Source: an uncultured Flavobacteriales bacterium
Lineage (GTDB): Bacteria; Bacteroidota; Bacteroidia; Flavobacteriales; UBA7312
NCBI GenBank assembly: GCA_913041085.1
Contig: CAJWHN010000006.1
Span: forward strand, 1 to 40,176
Length of the DNA stretch: 40,176 nt
Direction of reading: 5' to 3'
The translations under genes and the position numbers were made by a program. Positions 28,566-38,457 of this stretch are shown here, piece by piece. The notes beneath the pieces were generated by a model. That model ran no database searches and was not told the DNA's origin. It was given only the letters and a program-made list of their open reading frames with translations. The first letter of the stretch is position 1, and each line of letters begins with the position of its first letter.

Positions 28566-30104
28566 TCAAATTTTTTCAGCTACTTTTTTTCCATCTATTG
28601 CAGCAGATACTATTCCTCCAGCATATCCTGCACCTTCACCGCATGGGTAGAGTTTTTTAATTCTTATGTGTTGAAGAGTTTCATTATCTCTAGGAATTGA
28701 TAAGGGAGATGATGTTCTACTTTCTAAGCCAATAATATTAGCTTCATTGGTTAAATAGCCTTTCATTTTTTTTCCAAACACTTTAAAACTATTAGAAAGT
28801 GAATGAGCTATACTTTCAGGTAAAATTTCATGTAAAGGTTGGGATAAAATTCCTGGTTGATAAGATGTTTTATTTAATTTATTGGATATTTTTCTATTGA
28901 TAAAATCAACCATTCTTTGAGCAGGAGCAACTTGTAATACAGGCGTTATTTTACACATACTTTTCTCTAAAGCCATTTGATAAAATAAGCCTTTCAATTC
29001 TCCATATTTTTCATATGGTGTCAAGTCTTCTTCTTTTACCTCTACTACTATTCCCGAATTAGAAAACACAGAATCTCTTTTAGATGGTGACATTCCGTTG
29101 ACGACTATTTCGCCGCTATTTGTCGCTGCGGGAACAATAAAACCACCTGGACACATACAAAAGGAATAAACACCTCTATTATTTGTTTGTGTAACTAATT
29201 TATAAGATGCTGGAGGCAGGTAAGGCCCTCTTTCAGAGCACGAATATTGAATTTGATCAATTAAGCCTTGAGGATGTTCAATCCTTATACCCATAGCAAA
29301 TGGTTTGTTTTTGATTTCTATAGATTTTTTATCTAAAAGTTTAAAAATATCTCTAGCAGAATGACCTGTCGCTAAAATGGTGTTTTTGGCCAATACTTTA
29401 TCGTTGTTTTGTAAGACAACACCTTTGATAGTGTTACTTTCTATTATAAAGTCAACAACTTTGGTATCAAAATGTATTTCGCCACCATGAGACAAAATAG
29501 TTTCCCTAATATTGGCAATAATTTTGGGTAATTTATTGGTTCCTATATGAGGTTGAGCTTCTATAAGAATGTCTTCCTTGGCACCATGAAATACTAAAGT
29601 TTCTAAAATATCAATTATTGAACCTCTTTTTTTAGAACGTGTATATAATTTACCATCCGAATATGTGCCAGCCCCACCTTCTCCAAAACAGTAATTTGAC
29701 TCTGGATTTACAATATGATTTTTATTAATTGCTGCAATGTCTCGCCTTCTACTTCTTACATCTTTACCTCTTTCAAAAATAATTGGTTTTTTACCTCTTT
29801 CTAATAAGGTTAGAGCAGCAAAAAGTCCCGCTGGTCCTGAGCCTATTATTATTACTTCTTCAGAATTAGAAACATCTTTATAATGTTTTTCAATTTTCAG
29901 TTTTTCTTTTATTTCTTTTTCAAAGATTTCAATTCTAAGTTGAATTTTAACTTCTTTCTTTCTGGCGTCAATTGATTTTTTTAAGATTTTCCATTGGGAA
30001 GGCTCGATGTCACTTGAATTCAATTCCTTGCAAATGTGATTATTTATAGAATCATCAAAAGCAGCATTTTCTGGGCTGAGTGTTAAGGAAAGTATTTTAG
30101 ACAT
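28566..30104 (-). CDS. NAD(P)/FAD-dependent oxidoreductase (COG2509-like)
   Basis: VIIIGSGPAGLFAALTLLERGKKPIIFERG, NYCFGEGGAGTYSDGKLYTR, LATGHSARDIF, YPCGEGAGYAGGIVSAAIDGKKVAE. Confidence 0.92.
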   Translation of the reverse strand: MSKILSLTLSPENAAFDDSINNHICKELNSSDIEPSQWKILKKSIDARKKEVKIQLRIEIFEKEIKEKLKIEKHYKDVSNSEEVIIIGSGPAGLFAALTLLERGKKPIIFERGKDVRSRRRDIAAINKNHIVNPESNYCFGEGGAGTYSDGKLYTRSKKRGSIIDILETLVFHGAKEDILIEAQPHIGTNKLPKIIANIRETILSHGGEIHFDTKVVDFIIESNTIKGVVLQNNDKVLAKNTILATGHSARDIFKLLDKKSIEIKNKPFAMGIRIEHPQGLIDQIQYSCSERGPYLPPASYKLVTQTNNRGVYSFCMCPGGFIVPAATNSGEIVVNGMSPSKRDSVFSNSGIVVEVKEEDLTPYEKYGELKGLFYQMALEKSMCKITPVLQVAPAQRMVDFINRKISNKLNKTSYQPGILSQPLHEILPESIAHSLSNSFKVFGKKMKGYLTNEANIIGLESRTSSPLSIPRDNETLQHIRIKKLYPCGEGAGYAGGIVSAAIDGKKVAEKI

Positions 30105-30115
30105 CGTATGTTGTT

Positions 30116-30811
30116 TTATTCAAATGTAAATGATATTGAAAAACCTCTTGTTTTCATTCCTTTTATTGAACGACTATAAATACTACCATCATTAACAACT
30201 AAATTTGTTAATCCAAAATTAGCTTTTAGTTCGGGAGAAAACTTAAAATAGGGTAGGTAGAAGTCTAAGCCCAATCCAATTTCATATAAAAAATCATCTT
30301 TTTTAATTTTCACAATTTCCAAGCCTTCATCATCAATATTTCGCTGAGAAGCTAAGTCCAAAGAATACTTTAAACCTGTCATTATATATGCTCTGCCATT
30401 ATTGTATCTTGAAGATTTGTACTTTATGCTTACGGGAAATTCAATAAAAGTAGATTCAATTTTTTTGTTTTCATCTCTTAGAACAGTAATATCATTTAAG
30501 GTGTAAAATATTCTTCTTTCAGCCAATGATAATGTTGGTATAAATCTAAAGTCTAAATTGTTTCCGAGCCTCATGTTACTGACTACACCAAGATTAAAGC
30601 CTTTTTGATTTTGAGATTGAATTACAAACAATTCATTTTCAACATTAGAAACAGTAGTGAGTTTAAAGTCTAGAGTATTTAACCCAATTAAGAAACCAAA
30701 ATGAATGGGTTTATTATCATAATTAGGTAGGTTTAATGGCACGTTATAGCGTTGAGCAAAAAGGTTTTGGCTTAGGAGCAAAATTATAGCGACTTTGTAA
30801 ATTTTTTTCAT
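30116..30811 (-). CDS. porT: PorT/SprT-like outer-membrane beta-barrel protein (T9SS component)
   Basis: Signal peptide; beta-barrel-like NKPIHFGFLIGLNTLDFKL, SLAERRIFYTL; located next to ubiE as commonly seen in Bacteroidetes. Confidence 0.8.
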   Translation of the reverse strand: MKKIYKVAIILLLSQNLFAQRYNVPLNLPNYDNKPIHFGFLIGLNTLDFKLTTVSNVENELFVIQSQNQKGFNLGVVSNMRLGNNLDFRFIPTLSLAERRIFYTLNDITVLRDENKKIESTFIEFPVSIKYKSSRYNNGRAYIMTGLKYSLDLASQRNIDDEGLEIVKIKKDDFLYEIGLGLDFYLPYFKFSPELKANFGLTNLVVNDGSIYSRSIKGMKTRGFSISFTFE

Positions 30812-30837
30812 ACTGCAATATCGTAAAAAAAATAGAA

Positions 30838-31587
30838 TTATTTTGTTGCTGTATACAAAGCTGCTATGCCAAACGTTAAGGCCTTAAATTTTGGCTCTTT
30901 AAAGCCCGCTTTCTCTAGTTCTTTTATAAAAGCATTTCTACTAGGAAATGCAGCTACAGATTCAGGCAAGTAGGTGTAGGCGGAGTTGTCTTTAGAAAAA
31001 AGTTTGCCAAGAAGTGGCAGTATAACTTTAAAATAAAGCCCATAAAATTGTTTAAATGGGAAAATTGTCGGTTCGGCAGGCTCTAAAATAGCAAGTTTAC
31101 CACCAACTTTCATTACCCTACACATTTCGCTTAACCCTTTATCCAAGTTTTCGAAATTTCTGACACCAAATCCTGCGGTAACAGCATCAAAAGTATTGTC
31201 TTCAAAACTTAAATCTTCAGAGTCTCCATATTGCATATCGATTAGTTTGTCTAGAGATTTCCTTTTCATTTTTTCTCTACCTACATCTAGCATATTATTA
31301 GAAATATCTACTCCAATTACTTGGGTTGGGTTAAGCCGACTTGCTTCGATTGCCAAGTCTCCTGTTCCAGTAGCGATATCTAAAATCATTTTAGGATTTA
31401 CTTTAGCAATTTCTCGGACTGCTATTTTTCTCCAAACAATGTCTATTCCTAATGATAAAAAATGATTTAAGAAGTCGTACCTACTTGCTATAGCATCGAA
31501 CATTTTGGCTACTTGTTCTTTTTTAGAGGTTTTGTCTTTGTTATATGGAGTGATTTTTGTTCCCAATGTTAAAATTTTAGGGTACAA
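30838..31587 (-). CDS. ubiE: demethylmenaquinone methyltransferase UbiE/MenG
   Basis: MFDAIASRYDFLNHFLSLGIDIVWRK, ILDIATGTGDLAIEA, DNTFDAVTAGFGVRNFENLDKGL. Confidence 0.95.
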   Translation of the reverse strand: MYPKILTLGTKITPYNKDKTSKKEQVAKMFDAIASRYDFLNHFLSLGIDIVWRKIAVREIAKVNPKMILDIATGTGDLAIEASRLNPTQVIGVDISNNMLDVGREKMKRKSLDKLIDMQYGDSEDLSFEDNTFDAVTAGFGVRNFENLDKGLSEMCRVMKVGGKLAILEPAEPTIFPFKQFYGLYFKVILPLLGKLFSKDNSAYTYLPESVAAFPSRNAFIKELEKAGFKEPKFKALTFGIAALYTATK

Positions 31588-31608
31588 AGATAGCTAAATA
31601 CTATTCTT

Positions 31609-33846
31609 TTATTCAATATCTTTCTTGTTGATACTGTTTACAAATAAGATATTACCTAAGCTATCGTAACCTTCAAAAATATCGAGCTTTTGTTTTTTTA
31701 CTAATTCTCCTCTAAAGCCAATAATTGTTAAATCTGAATTTGAAGAGCGTTTGTTTATGATTTCTTTGATACTTACGTCCTCATCGTGAGGAACCATTTT
31801 CATATTTCTAGGCGATATTGGAAGTCGTCCCGACTCTATATAGTCAAACATTTGGTTTTTGTATTCTTCGAATTTATCTTCTGGGTAAACAGTGAATACT
31901 TTTATTTGAGCCTTTTTCCATTCTGGATGACCTAAGATGATGTAACCTAATAGAATCATCATATTTGAATTTTCATAGTCTCTTGATGATATCCAAATAT
32001 GTATTTCTTCTTTTTTGTCAACTTTTTTATCATTGGAGCGCATTATGGCTACGTCATAGCCAGTTGTATGAAGTAAATTAAAGTTACTCATTACATCTTC
32101 GAAAGATTCTTTATCAGATTCTCCATATTCTAATAGTATTAGATTGTTTTCTGTTCCAGATATACTCGATAGTTGTACTACTTGAGCAAGAGCTGATGTA
32201 TACGATGGCGAAATAAGCGTATCTACATAGACATTGGTTCTTTTGCCTTCTATGAGTTGATGTTTGATGTCTTTGGATTGCTCAAAAGTTTGTTTACTCA
32301 AGTATCCATTTATATAGTGTATGTATGTTCCAAAACCATATTTGTATGCTATCCAACGAGTAATATCAAATGCACTTTTTCTTGTTAATGAAGCGTCACT
32401 AATACTTACTACAAATGGACGCCAATGCACATTAGTAGAAACTGCACTTTCATTCTTTCGTTGCAAAAATATTTGTAATTGTCTAGCTACTTGCTCTAAC
32501 ACATCTTTAAAGAGGTTTACAAACTCTCTTTTATCGGAAGACTTTTTACTAATGAAATAGTAAAAAGTAATCATAATAATTATGGACAGAAAAGCAAATA
32601 ATGTGTCCATTTTGAACATGAGCCATAGTGATAGGACTGCTCCTAATAAAGAGATGTACCATCTAGATTTAAATACAGGACGATAGGAAGGGTCTCCTGA
32701 AAAATGTTCTAAAAATGATATGAGACAAATTGCTCCGTATGTTACCATGAAAAACATAGATATAATACGAGCAACAAAGTTAATATCTCCAATATAAACA
32801 AAGAAAAATGCTATAACGCAGGTTACTAGTGTGCCATTAAGAGGTTCATTATTTTCTTTTTTTCCCTTAGCTAACCAAAAATCCCATTTTTTGTAAGGAA
32901 AAATCCTATCTTTTCCTAATGCTTGTAGTGTTCTAGGCGCTACAATTATTGAACCTAAGGCAGAAGAAATAGCAGCACAAGCCAGTCCAATAGGAATTAT
33001 TGGTCCCCAGATTGCAATGTCACTCATTACTAGTTGATTATTAGCAAGATTGTTTAAGTCGGTAGAAATAGTCAATTTGAAAGCCACCAAAACATAAATT
33101 ATTGCTCCAAGAATAGTTGCAACAATTGTTCCTCTTGGTATGGATTTTCTAGGTTCTTTTAAGTCACCAGATAAACCAAGTCCAGCAGAAATTCCAGTAA
33201 AAGCAGGAAATATAATGGTAAAGACGTAAAAGAAATTATCAGCATTTTCTGCTTTAGAAAAGAAGTTAACTTGTTCCCAGTCGATTTGACTTTCCCCAAA
33301 GAAGAATAATAGTAGAGAAACGAATATGACTGAGGCGACAACATATAGTGCTTTTACTCCTAAATCAGCTCCTTTTGAAATTATAAGGAGAGATAAAAGA
33401 GACATTGAGATTAACCCTATTGCTTTTCTATCTTCCATAAAATTACCCAATAGCCCTAGATTGGATATTTCGTTTAGATATTGACCAAAAGGAATAAAAG
33501 ACTCTGCAAAAGCAATGATATAAAATGAAACACTTATAGCTTGAGACAGAAATAGTGCAATTCCAATAGCTGCGCCTATATTTAGCCCAAATGATCTAGA
33601 AATGACATAATAATCTCCACCACCTTCTACTTTTCTGTTAGTAGCAATTTCAGCTACTGCTAGAGCTGTTGGTATAGTAACGGCATGACCTAAAATGATA
33701 ATTGCTATAGCACCAAAAAAACCAACATTTCCAACTGCATAGCCAAAACGTAAAAATAAAATAGCACCTAAAATAGTGCTGATTGAGGCCATAAAAACAG
33801 GAGTAGTTCCAAATTGTCCACGATTATCTTTTAATTTCCTAGGCAT
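31609..33846 (-). CDS. SLC12-like cation-chloride cotransporter / amino acid permease-family membrane protein
   Basis: N-terminal GTTPVFMASISTILGAILFLRFGYAVGNVG, FPAFTGISAGLGLSGDLKEPRKSIPRGTI, long soluble C-terminal domain. Confidence 0.88.
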   Translation of the reverse strand: MPRKLKDNRGQFGTTPVFMASISTILGAILFLRFGYAVGNVGFFGAIAIIILGHAVTIPTALAVAEIATNRKVEGGGDYYVISRSFGLNIGAAIGIALFLSQAISVSFYIIAFAESFIPFGQYLNEISNLGLLGNFMEDRKAIGLISMSLLSLLIISKGADLGVKALYVVASVIFVSLLLFFFGESQIDWEQVNFFSKAENADNFFYVFTIIFPAFTGISAGLGLSGDLKEPRKSIPRGTIVATILGAIIYVLVAFKLTISTDLNNLANNQLVMSDIAIWGPIIPIGLACAAISSALGSIIVAPRTLQALGKDRIFPYKKWDFWLAKGKKENNEPLNGTLVTCVIAFFFVYIGDINFVARIISMFFMVTYGAICLISFLEHFSGDPSYRPVFKSRWYISLLGAVLSLWLMFKMDTLFAFLSIIIMITFYYFISKKSSDKREFVNLFKDVLEQVARQLQIFLQRKNESAVSTNVHWRPFVVSISDASLTRKSAFDITRWIAYKYGFGTYIHYINGYLSKQTFEQSKDIKHQLIEGKRTNVYVDTLISPSYTSALAQVVQLSSISGTENNLILLEYGESDKESFEDVMSNFNLLHTTGYDVAIMRSNDKKVDKKEEIHIWISSRDYENSNMMILLGYIILGHPEWKKAQIKVFTVYPEDKFEEYKNQMFDYIESGRLPISPRNMKMVPHDEDVSIKEIINKRSSNSDLTIIGFRGELVKKQKLDIFEGYDSLGNILFVNSINKKDIE

Positions 33847-33931
33847 TATTTAATAGAAATTTTTTTTTCAAATGTATAAAAATTAAAAATCAATATGAGT
33901 ATCCGAAATAGTTATTAAATTCGCTGAATCT

Positions 33932-34729
33932 ATGACAAAAGATAGACTTCACGAAATTATTTTTGAAGCAGATACTAAAAAAGGTAAACTTTTTGATGTT
34001 ATACTGTTAATTGCTATTCTTATTTCAGTATTTGGAGTAATTCTCAGTAGTGTTGAAGGTATTGAAAGAGAATATGGTCATCTTTTGAGATTCACGGAAT
34101 GGGTATTTACTATATTATTTACTATTGAATATATACTTAGAATATATTCTATTAAAAAACCTTTCAAGTACATCTTTTCATTTATGGGAATTATCGATTT
34201 TTTATCGATTATCCCTACTTACTTGGTATTTTTATATCCTCCTATATATGTACTAGTAGATATTAGAGCCATCCGTCTTATAAGGATATTTAGAGTGTTT
34301 AAACTGTCTCGATATTTAAGAGGTGCAAATATTATGCAAATTGCTCTTAAATCCTCTAGACCAAAGATTATAGTTTTCTTGCTATCGGTTATTTTGATTG
34401 TTATCATTTTAGGTACTTTAATGTACATTGTTGAAGGACAAAAGAACGGTTTTGAAAATATACCTAAATCCATATATTGGTCGGTTGTTACTCTAACAAC
34501 GGTAGGTTATGGAGATGTAGTTCCAGTAACAACATTTGGTAAGTTTTTAGCTTCTATTATTATGATACTTGGTTATGGAATAATTGCTGTTCCTACTGGT
34601 ATTGTTTCTGCTGCAATAGTAAAGTCTGCTGGCAAAGTAACGACACAATCTTGCAGGGTTTGTTCTAAAGAAGGACATGACCTAGATGCTAAGCATTGTA
34701 AATTTTGTGGCTCTATATTAGACGAATAG
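33932..34729 (+). CDS. voltage-gated K+ channel-type ion transporter with C-terminal zinc ribbon
   Basis: S4-like IRAIRLIRIFRVFKLSRYLRG; selectivity filter TTVGYGD; C-terminal CRVCSKEGHDLDAKHCKFCG. Confidence 0.92.
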   Translation: MTKDRLHEIIFEADTKKGKLFDVILLIAILISVFGVILSSVEGIEREYGHLLRFTEWVFTILFTIEYILRIYSIKKPFKYIFSFMGIIDFLSIIPTYLVFLYPPIYVLVDIRAIRLIRIFRVFKLSRYLRGANIMQIALKSSRPKIIVFLLSVILIVIILGTLMYIVEGQKNGFENIPKSIYWSVVTLTTVGYGDVVPVTTFGKFLASIIMILGYGIIAVPTGIVSAAIVKSAGKVTTQSCRVCSKEGHDLDAKHCKFCGSILDE

Positions 34730-35681
34730 CCTCGTTTAATAAATTTTCCCTGTTAATAGGGTTAACACCAACTTTCTCGCATGATAATCCACCCGCTAAA
34801 TTGGCAAGTTGTGCCAGAATATGATAATCTAGTTTTTGAGCTAGGGCTAAAGCTGCAGTAGCAATAACAGCATCACCAGCACCTGATACATCAATAATTG
34901 TTCTTTTATATGCGGGGTAGTGGTGTTCTTCCTCATTATCGGTTTGAATAAACACACCTTTTTCTGATAAAGTTAGAAGAAACGACTTAGCGTTAAGCTG
35001 TTTTCTTTGCTTAGTGACAATCTTTGAAATATTTTCTAGACTTAGTGCTTCTTTTTCAGAATTACTTTCAATTAGCTCTTTAGCATTTGGTTTAAAAAGA
35101 TTAATCCCTTTGTAATGCCAGTAATTTTCTTTTTTTGGATCTACTAAGGTGGGTATCTGTTTCTTTGTGGCAAAGTCGACTAAACTATTTATAACATGTT
35201 TTGTGAGTACTCCTTTATTGTAATCTTGAAAGATAACCACATGTACATTACTCATCAAATCAATAGAGTGTTTTATGAAATCGGATTCATTAATAATGGG
35301 GAAGGTGTCTTCTTCATCGACTCTTAACTGATGTTTGTTTTCACTTATTATTCTAGTTTTTACAGTCGTTTTCCTTTCTTCTTGCAGAATGCCTTTAGCA
35401 GAAAGGTTTTCACGCTCCATTAAATCAAAAAAGCCTTTATCCTCATTTCCTATTACAGAGCAGAGTATGGGAGTAGCACCCAGAGCTTTAATGTGTGATG
35501 CTACATTGGCAGCTCCACCTAATCTTTTTTCATGTTTTTCAATATCCACAATTGGTATAGGTGCTTCAGGAGATTGTCTATTTATAGAGCCCCACATGTA
35601 GGAATCAATCATGGCATCGCCAACAATTAATACCTTAATTTTTTTAAAATCGTTGAAAATGCTATGCCAATTTGTATTCAC
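34713..35681 (-). CDS. RfaE1-type D-glycero-beta-D-manno-heptose-7-phosphate kinase (PfkB family)
   Basis: VLIVGDAMIDSYMWGSINRQSPEAPIPIVDIEKHEKRLGGAANVASHI, IIDVSGAGDAVIATAALAL; kinase half only. Confidence 0.92.
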   Translation of the reverse strand: MNTNWHSIFNDFKKIKVLIVGDAMIDSYMWGSINRQSPEAPIPIVDIEKHEKRLGGAANVASHIKALGATPILCSVIGNEDKGFFDLMERENLSAKGILQEERKTTVKTRIISENKHQLRVDEEDTFPIINESDFIKHSIDLMSNVHVVIFQDYNKGVLTKHVINSLVDFATKKQIPTLVDPKKENYWHYKGINLFKPNAKELIESNSEKEALSLENISKIVTKQRKQLNAKSFLLTLSEKGVFIQTDNEEEHHYPAYKRTIIDVSGAGDAVIATAALALAQKLDYHILAQLANLAGGLSCEKVGVNPINRENLLNEAIRLI

Positions 35682-35685
35682 TATT

Positions 35686-36879
35686 TTATTGAAGTTTTGC
35701 TAATGATTTTTTCATTCTTTTTACTGCTTCTATAAGGTTTTCTTCAGATGCAGCATAGGAAATCCTAACGCAATTAGGTGAGCCAAAAGCTTCACCAGCT
35801 ACTAAGGCTACATGGGCATCGTTTAGAATATACATACAGAAGTCACTTGAGTTTGAAATTGTTTTTTCACCATCACTTTTACCGAAATAATGAGATACGT
35901 CAGGGAAGATATAAAATGCCCCATCTGGTGTATTAGTTCTTATTCCAGGTATTTCAGAAAGCATTTCTAACATTAAATCTCTTCTTTTGTGAAATGCTAT
36001 TCTCATATGTTCCACTTCAGAAGGTGAGGCTAACATAGCTGTTTCCGTAGCCTTTTGAGCAATTGCACAAGTTGCTGAAGTCACTTGGCCTTGTATTTTA
36101 TTACAAGCACTAGCAATCCATTGTGGGGCTGCGATATAACCAACTCTCCATCCAGTCATTGCAAAGCCTTTGGAAACTCCATTAACTGTAATGACTCTAT
36201 CTCTTACGGAATCTATTCTTGCTATACTAAAATGCTTAACTCCGAAATTAATAAGTTCGTATATTTCATCACTTACCACATATATATTAGGGTAATTTTC
36301 CAACACTTTGGCCAATTCTTTAAGTTCTTGTTGACTATATACTGTTCCACTTGGATTGCAAGGAGAACTGAAAATAATCATTTTAGTATTTGGTGTAATA
36401 GCGTTTTCTAAGTCTTGAGGACTCATTTTAAAGTCATTGTCAATACTACTTTTTACGACTATTGGAGTTGCTTCCCCTAGTTTAACGAGTTCATAGTAAC
36501 TTACCCAATATGGAGCAGGTAGAATAACTTCATCGCCTGAATTTAATAAACTTAAACAAACGTTAGCAATTGACTGTTTGGCTCCGGTCGATACAACAAT
36601 TTGATCATGACTGTAGTCTAATTTATTATCCCTTTTCAATTTTTTACTTATGGCTTCTCTTAGTTCTAGTAAACCAGGAACAGGGGTGTAGTGAGAGTAG
36701 TTGTTGTCAATAGCATTTTTGGCAGACTCTTTTATGAATTCAGGGGTGTCAAAATCTGGCTCACCCAGACTAAGTGCTATAACATTGTGTCCTTGAGCTT
36801 TTAGCTCACGGCTCATTCTTGCCATTGCAAGAGTAGCTGATTCTGACAATTGCTTTAGGCGATTTGAAACTTGTTGCAT
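35686..36879 (-). CDS. class I PLP-dependent aminotransferase (AspC-like)
   Basis: ALSLGEPDFDTPEFIK, FSSPCNPSGTVYS, VVSDEIYELINFG, GVSKGFAMTGWRVGYIAAP. Confidence 0.94.
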   Translation of the reverse strand: MQQVSNRLKQLSESATLAMARMSRELKAQGHNVIALSLGEPDFDTPEFIKESAKNAIDNNYSHYTPVPGLLELREAISKKLKRDNKLDYSHDQIVVSTGAKQSIANVCLSLLNSGDEVILPAPYWVSYYELVKLGEATPIVVKSSIDNDFKMSPQDLENAITPNTKMIIFSSPCNPSGTVYSQQELKELAKVLENYPNIYVVSDEIYELINFGVKHFSIARIDSVRDRVITVNGVSKGFAMTGWRVGYIAAPQWIASACNKIQGQVTSATCAIAQKATETAMLASPSEVEHMRIAFHKRRDLMLEMLSEIPGIRTNTPDGAFYIFPDVSHYFGKSDGEKTISNSSDFCMYILNDAHVALVAGEAFGSPNCVRISYAASEENLIEAVKRMKKSLAKLQ

Positions 36880-37011
36880 TGTTGAGATAATAAATAATGA
36901 TTAGTTGCAAAAATACTAATTTACAGATGTCATATATCTTTAATTAAAATCATTTCCATTTATTTTTTATTATGATTAACTTTGTATTAATCATTTAACC
37001 TTTTCTCAATC

Positions 37012-38457
37012 ATGCAGTTTCGTTTATTACCCATTTTATTATTATTTGTTACAACTCATTTGTTTTCTCAAGAGTGCCCTCAGCCTACAGGCCTTTTTAC
37101 TGATAATTATACTTTTAATTCATCATATGCTTCTGTTAATGCAAATTGGGAATCTTTATTAGGTACGGGTGTTCAGCATTTCTTGGTTAATTACAAACAG
37201 CTTGATTCCTTAGAATGGAATAATTTGGCAAATTTAGATAGTACAGCTACTAGTAAAATAATGCCTTTTCTTGATTTTAACACCACATACGTATGGAGAG
37301 TAGGCTCGTTTTGTTCTGAAAATTATCAAGACCCAGCACAGTGGTCTGTTGTGGATACGTTTACAACAATGGAATATATTGATTGCCCTGAGCCTACCAA
37401 TATTTATTCTGATAATGTTATTGTTACTGAGGTAACAGGATTTACAGATGGCCATTGGGATTCTATGCTTGATATGGGTGTTGATCATTTTTTACTTGGA
37501 TACAAAAATGTGAATGACACTTCGTGGAGTTATATCTCCAATATGGATAGCACCATCAACTCTAGAACAATAGGTGGAGATCTTGATCACGATAATTATT
37601 ATGAATGGAGAATTCAGGCTTATTGTTCTCAAAATCAAAGTTATTATTCAGAGTGGTCTGTTAGAGATACTTTTTACATTGGCAATTTTGTAGCTGAGGA
37701 GTTTACTCCAGAAATCAATATTACCTTATCATCATTAATTTGTGAGGAACTGTCAGATATTAATTTCATAACAGAACAAGGTTTAAATGAACCAGATATT
37801 CAATCAACTTCTGTTACTTCAAATTTGGGTTATATAAATCTAGATAATTTAGAGATGGGACAAAATGTGGGAAATGCAACTGCTATTGCAGGTATCAATA
37901 ACTTTATCAATAATGAATATTCACTAGAAATAATTGAAATTAATTCTGTCGAGAATTCAATAGAAATTGATTTAGTTAATGATGATGAAGAAACTCAATT
38001 TTCTTTTACTATTGAAAATTTAGAAGGTGGAGGTGTAGAAATGTCTATTGTTTCTCCTTCAGATAATAATTCTTACACTTCTGGCAATAGTTTAGATATC
38101 AATTTAACAGGAATTTTTATGAATCCTAGCCCTTCATTATTGCAGTTTGATGTAACTGTTTTTTCTGAGTTAAATGATGATATTTTTAATCAATTTGATT
38201 TTAACATTGACTGTGCAAATACTATTGCTACTTTTGATAATGTTAGTTTATTTTATCCTAATCCTACATATTCTGTTGTGAATTTGATGGTTGAAAATTT
38301 GAAAGCGATTAAAATATTTGACACTAAAGGGCAATTGATGTTGTTTGATGAAAACCCTACTAATAGTATAGATGTTAGTCAATTATCTCAAGGTTTGTAT
38401 TTCGTGGAAATAATTAGTGATGGAAAAAGTAGTGTAGAGCATTTAATCGTTAGATAA
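37012..38457 (+). CDS. secreted protein with two fibronectin III-like repeats and T9SS type A C-terminal tail
   Basis: Signal peptide; duplicated CPxPTxxxxDN...YxWRxxxxCSxN blocks; C-terminal FYPNPTYSVVNLMVENLKAIKIFDTKGQ...LSQGLYFVEIISDGKSSVEHLIVR. Confidence 0.87.
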   Translation: MQFRLLPILLLFVTTHLFSQECPQPTGLFTDNYTFNSSYASVNANWESLLGTGVQHFLVNYKQLDSLEWNNLANLDSTATSKIMPFLDFNTTYVWRVGSFCSENYQDPAQWSVVDTFTTMEYIDCPEPTNIYSDNVIVTEVTGFTDGHWDSMLDMGVDHFLLGYKNVNDTSWSYISNMDSTINSRTIGGDLDHDNYYEWRIQAYCSQNQSYYSEWSVRDTFYIGNFVAEEFTPEINITLSSLICEELSDINFITEQGLNEPDIQSTSVTSNLGYINLDNLEMGQNVGNATAIAGINNFINNEYSLEIIEINSVENSIEIDLVNDDEETQFSFTIENLEGGGVEMSIVSPSDNNSYTSGNSLDINLTGIFMNPSPSLLQFDVTVFSELNDDIFNQFDFNIDCANTIATFDNVSLFYPNPTYSVVNLMVENLKAIKIFDTKGQLMLFDENPTNSIDVSQLSQGLYFVEIISDGKSSVEHLIVR

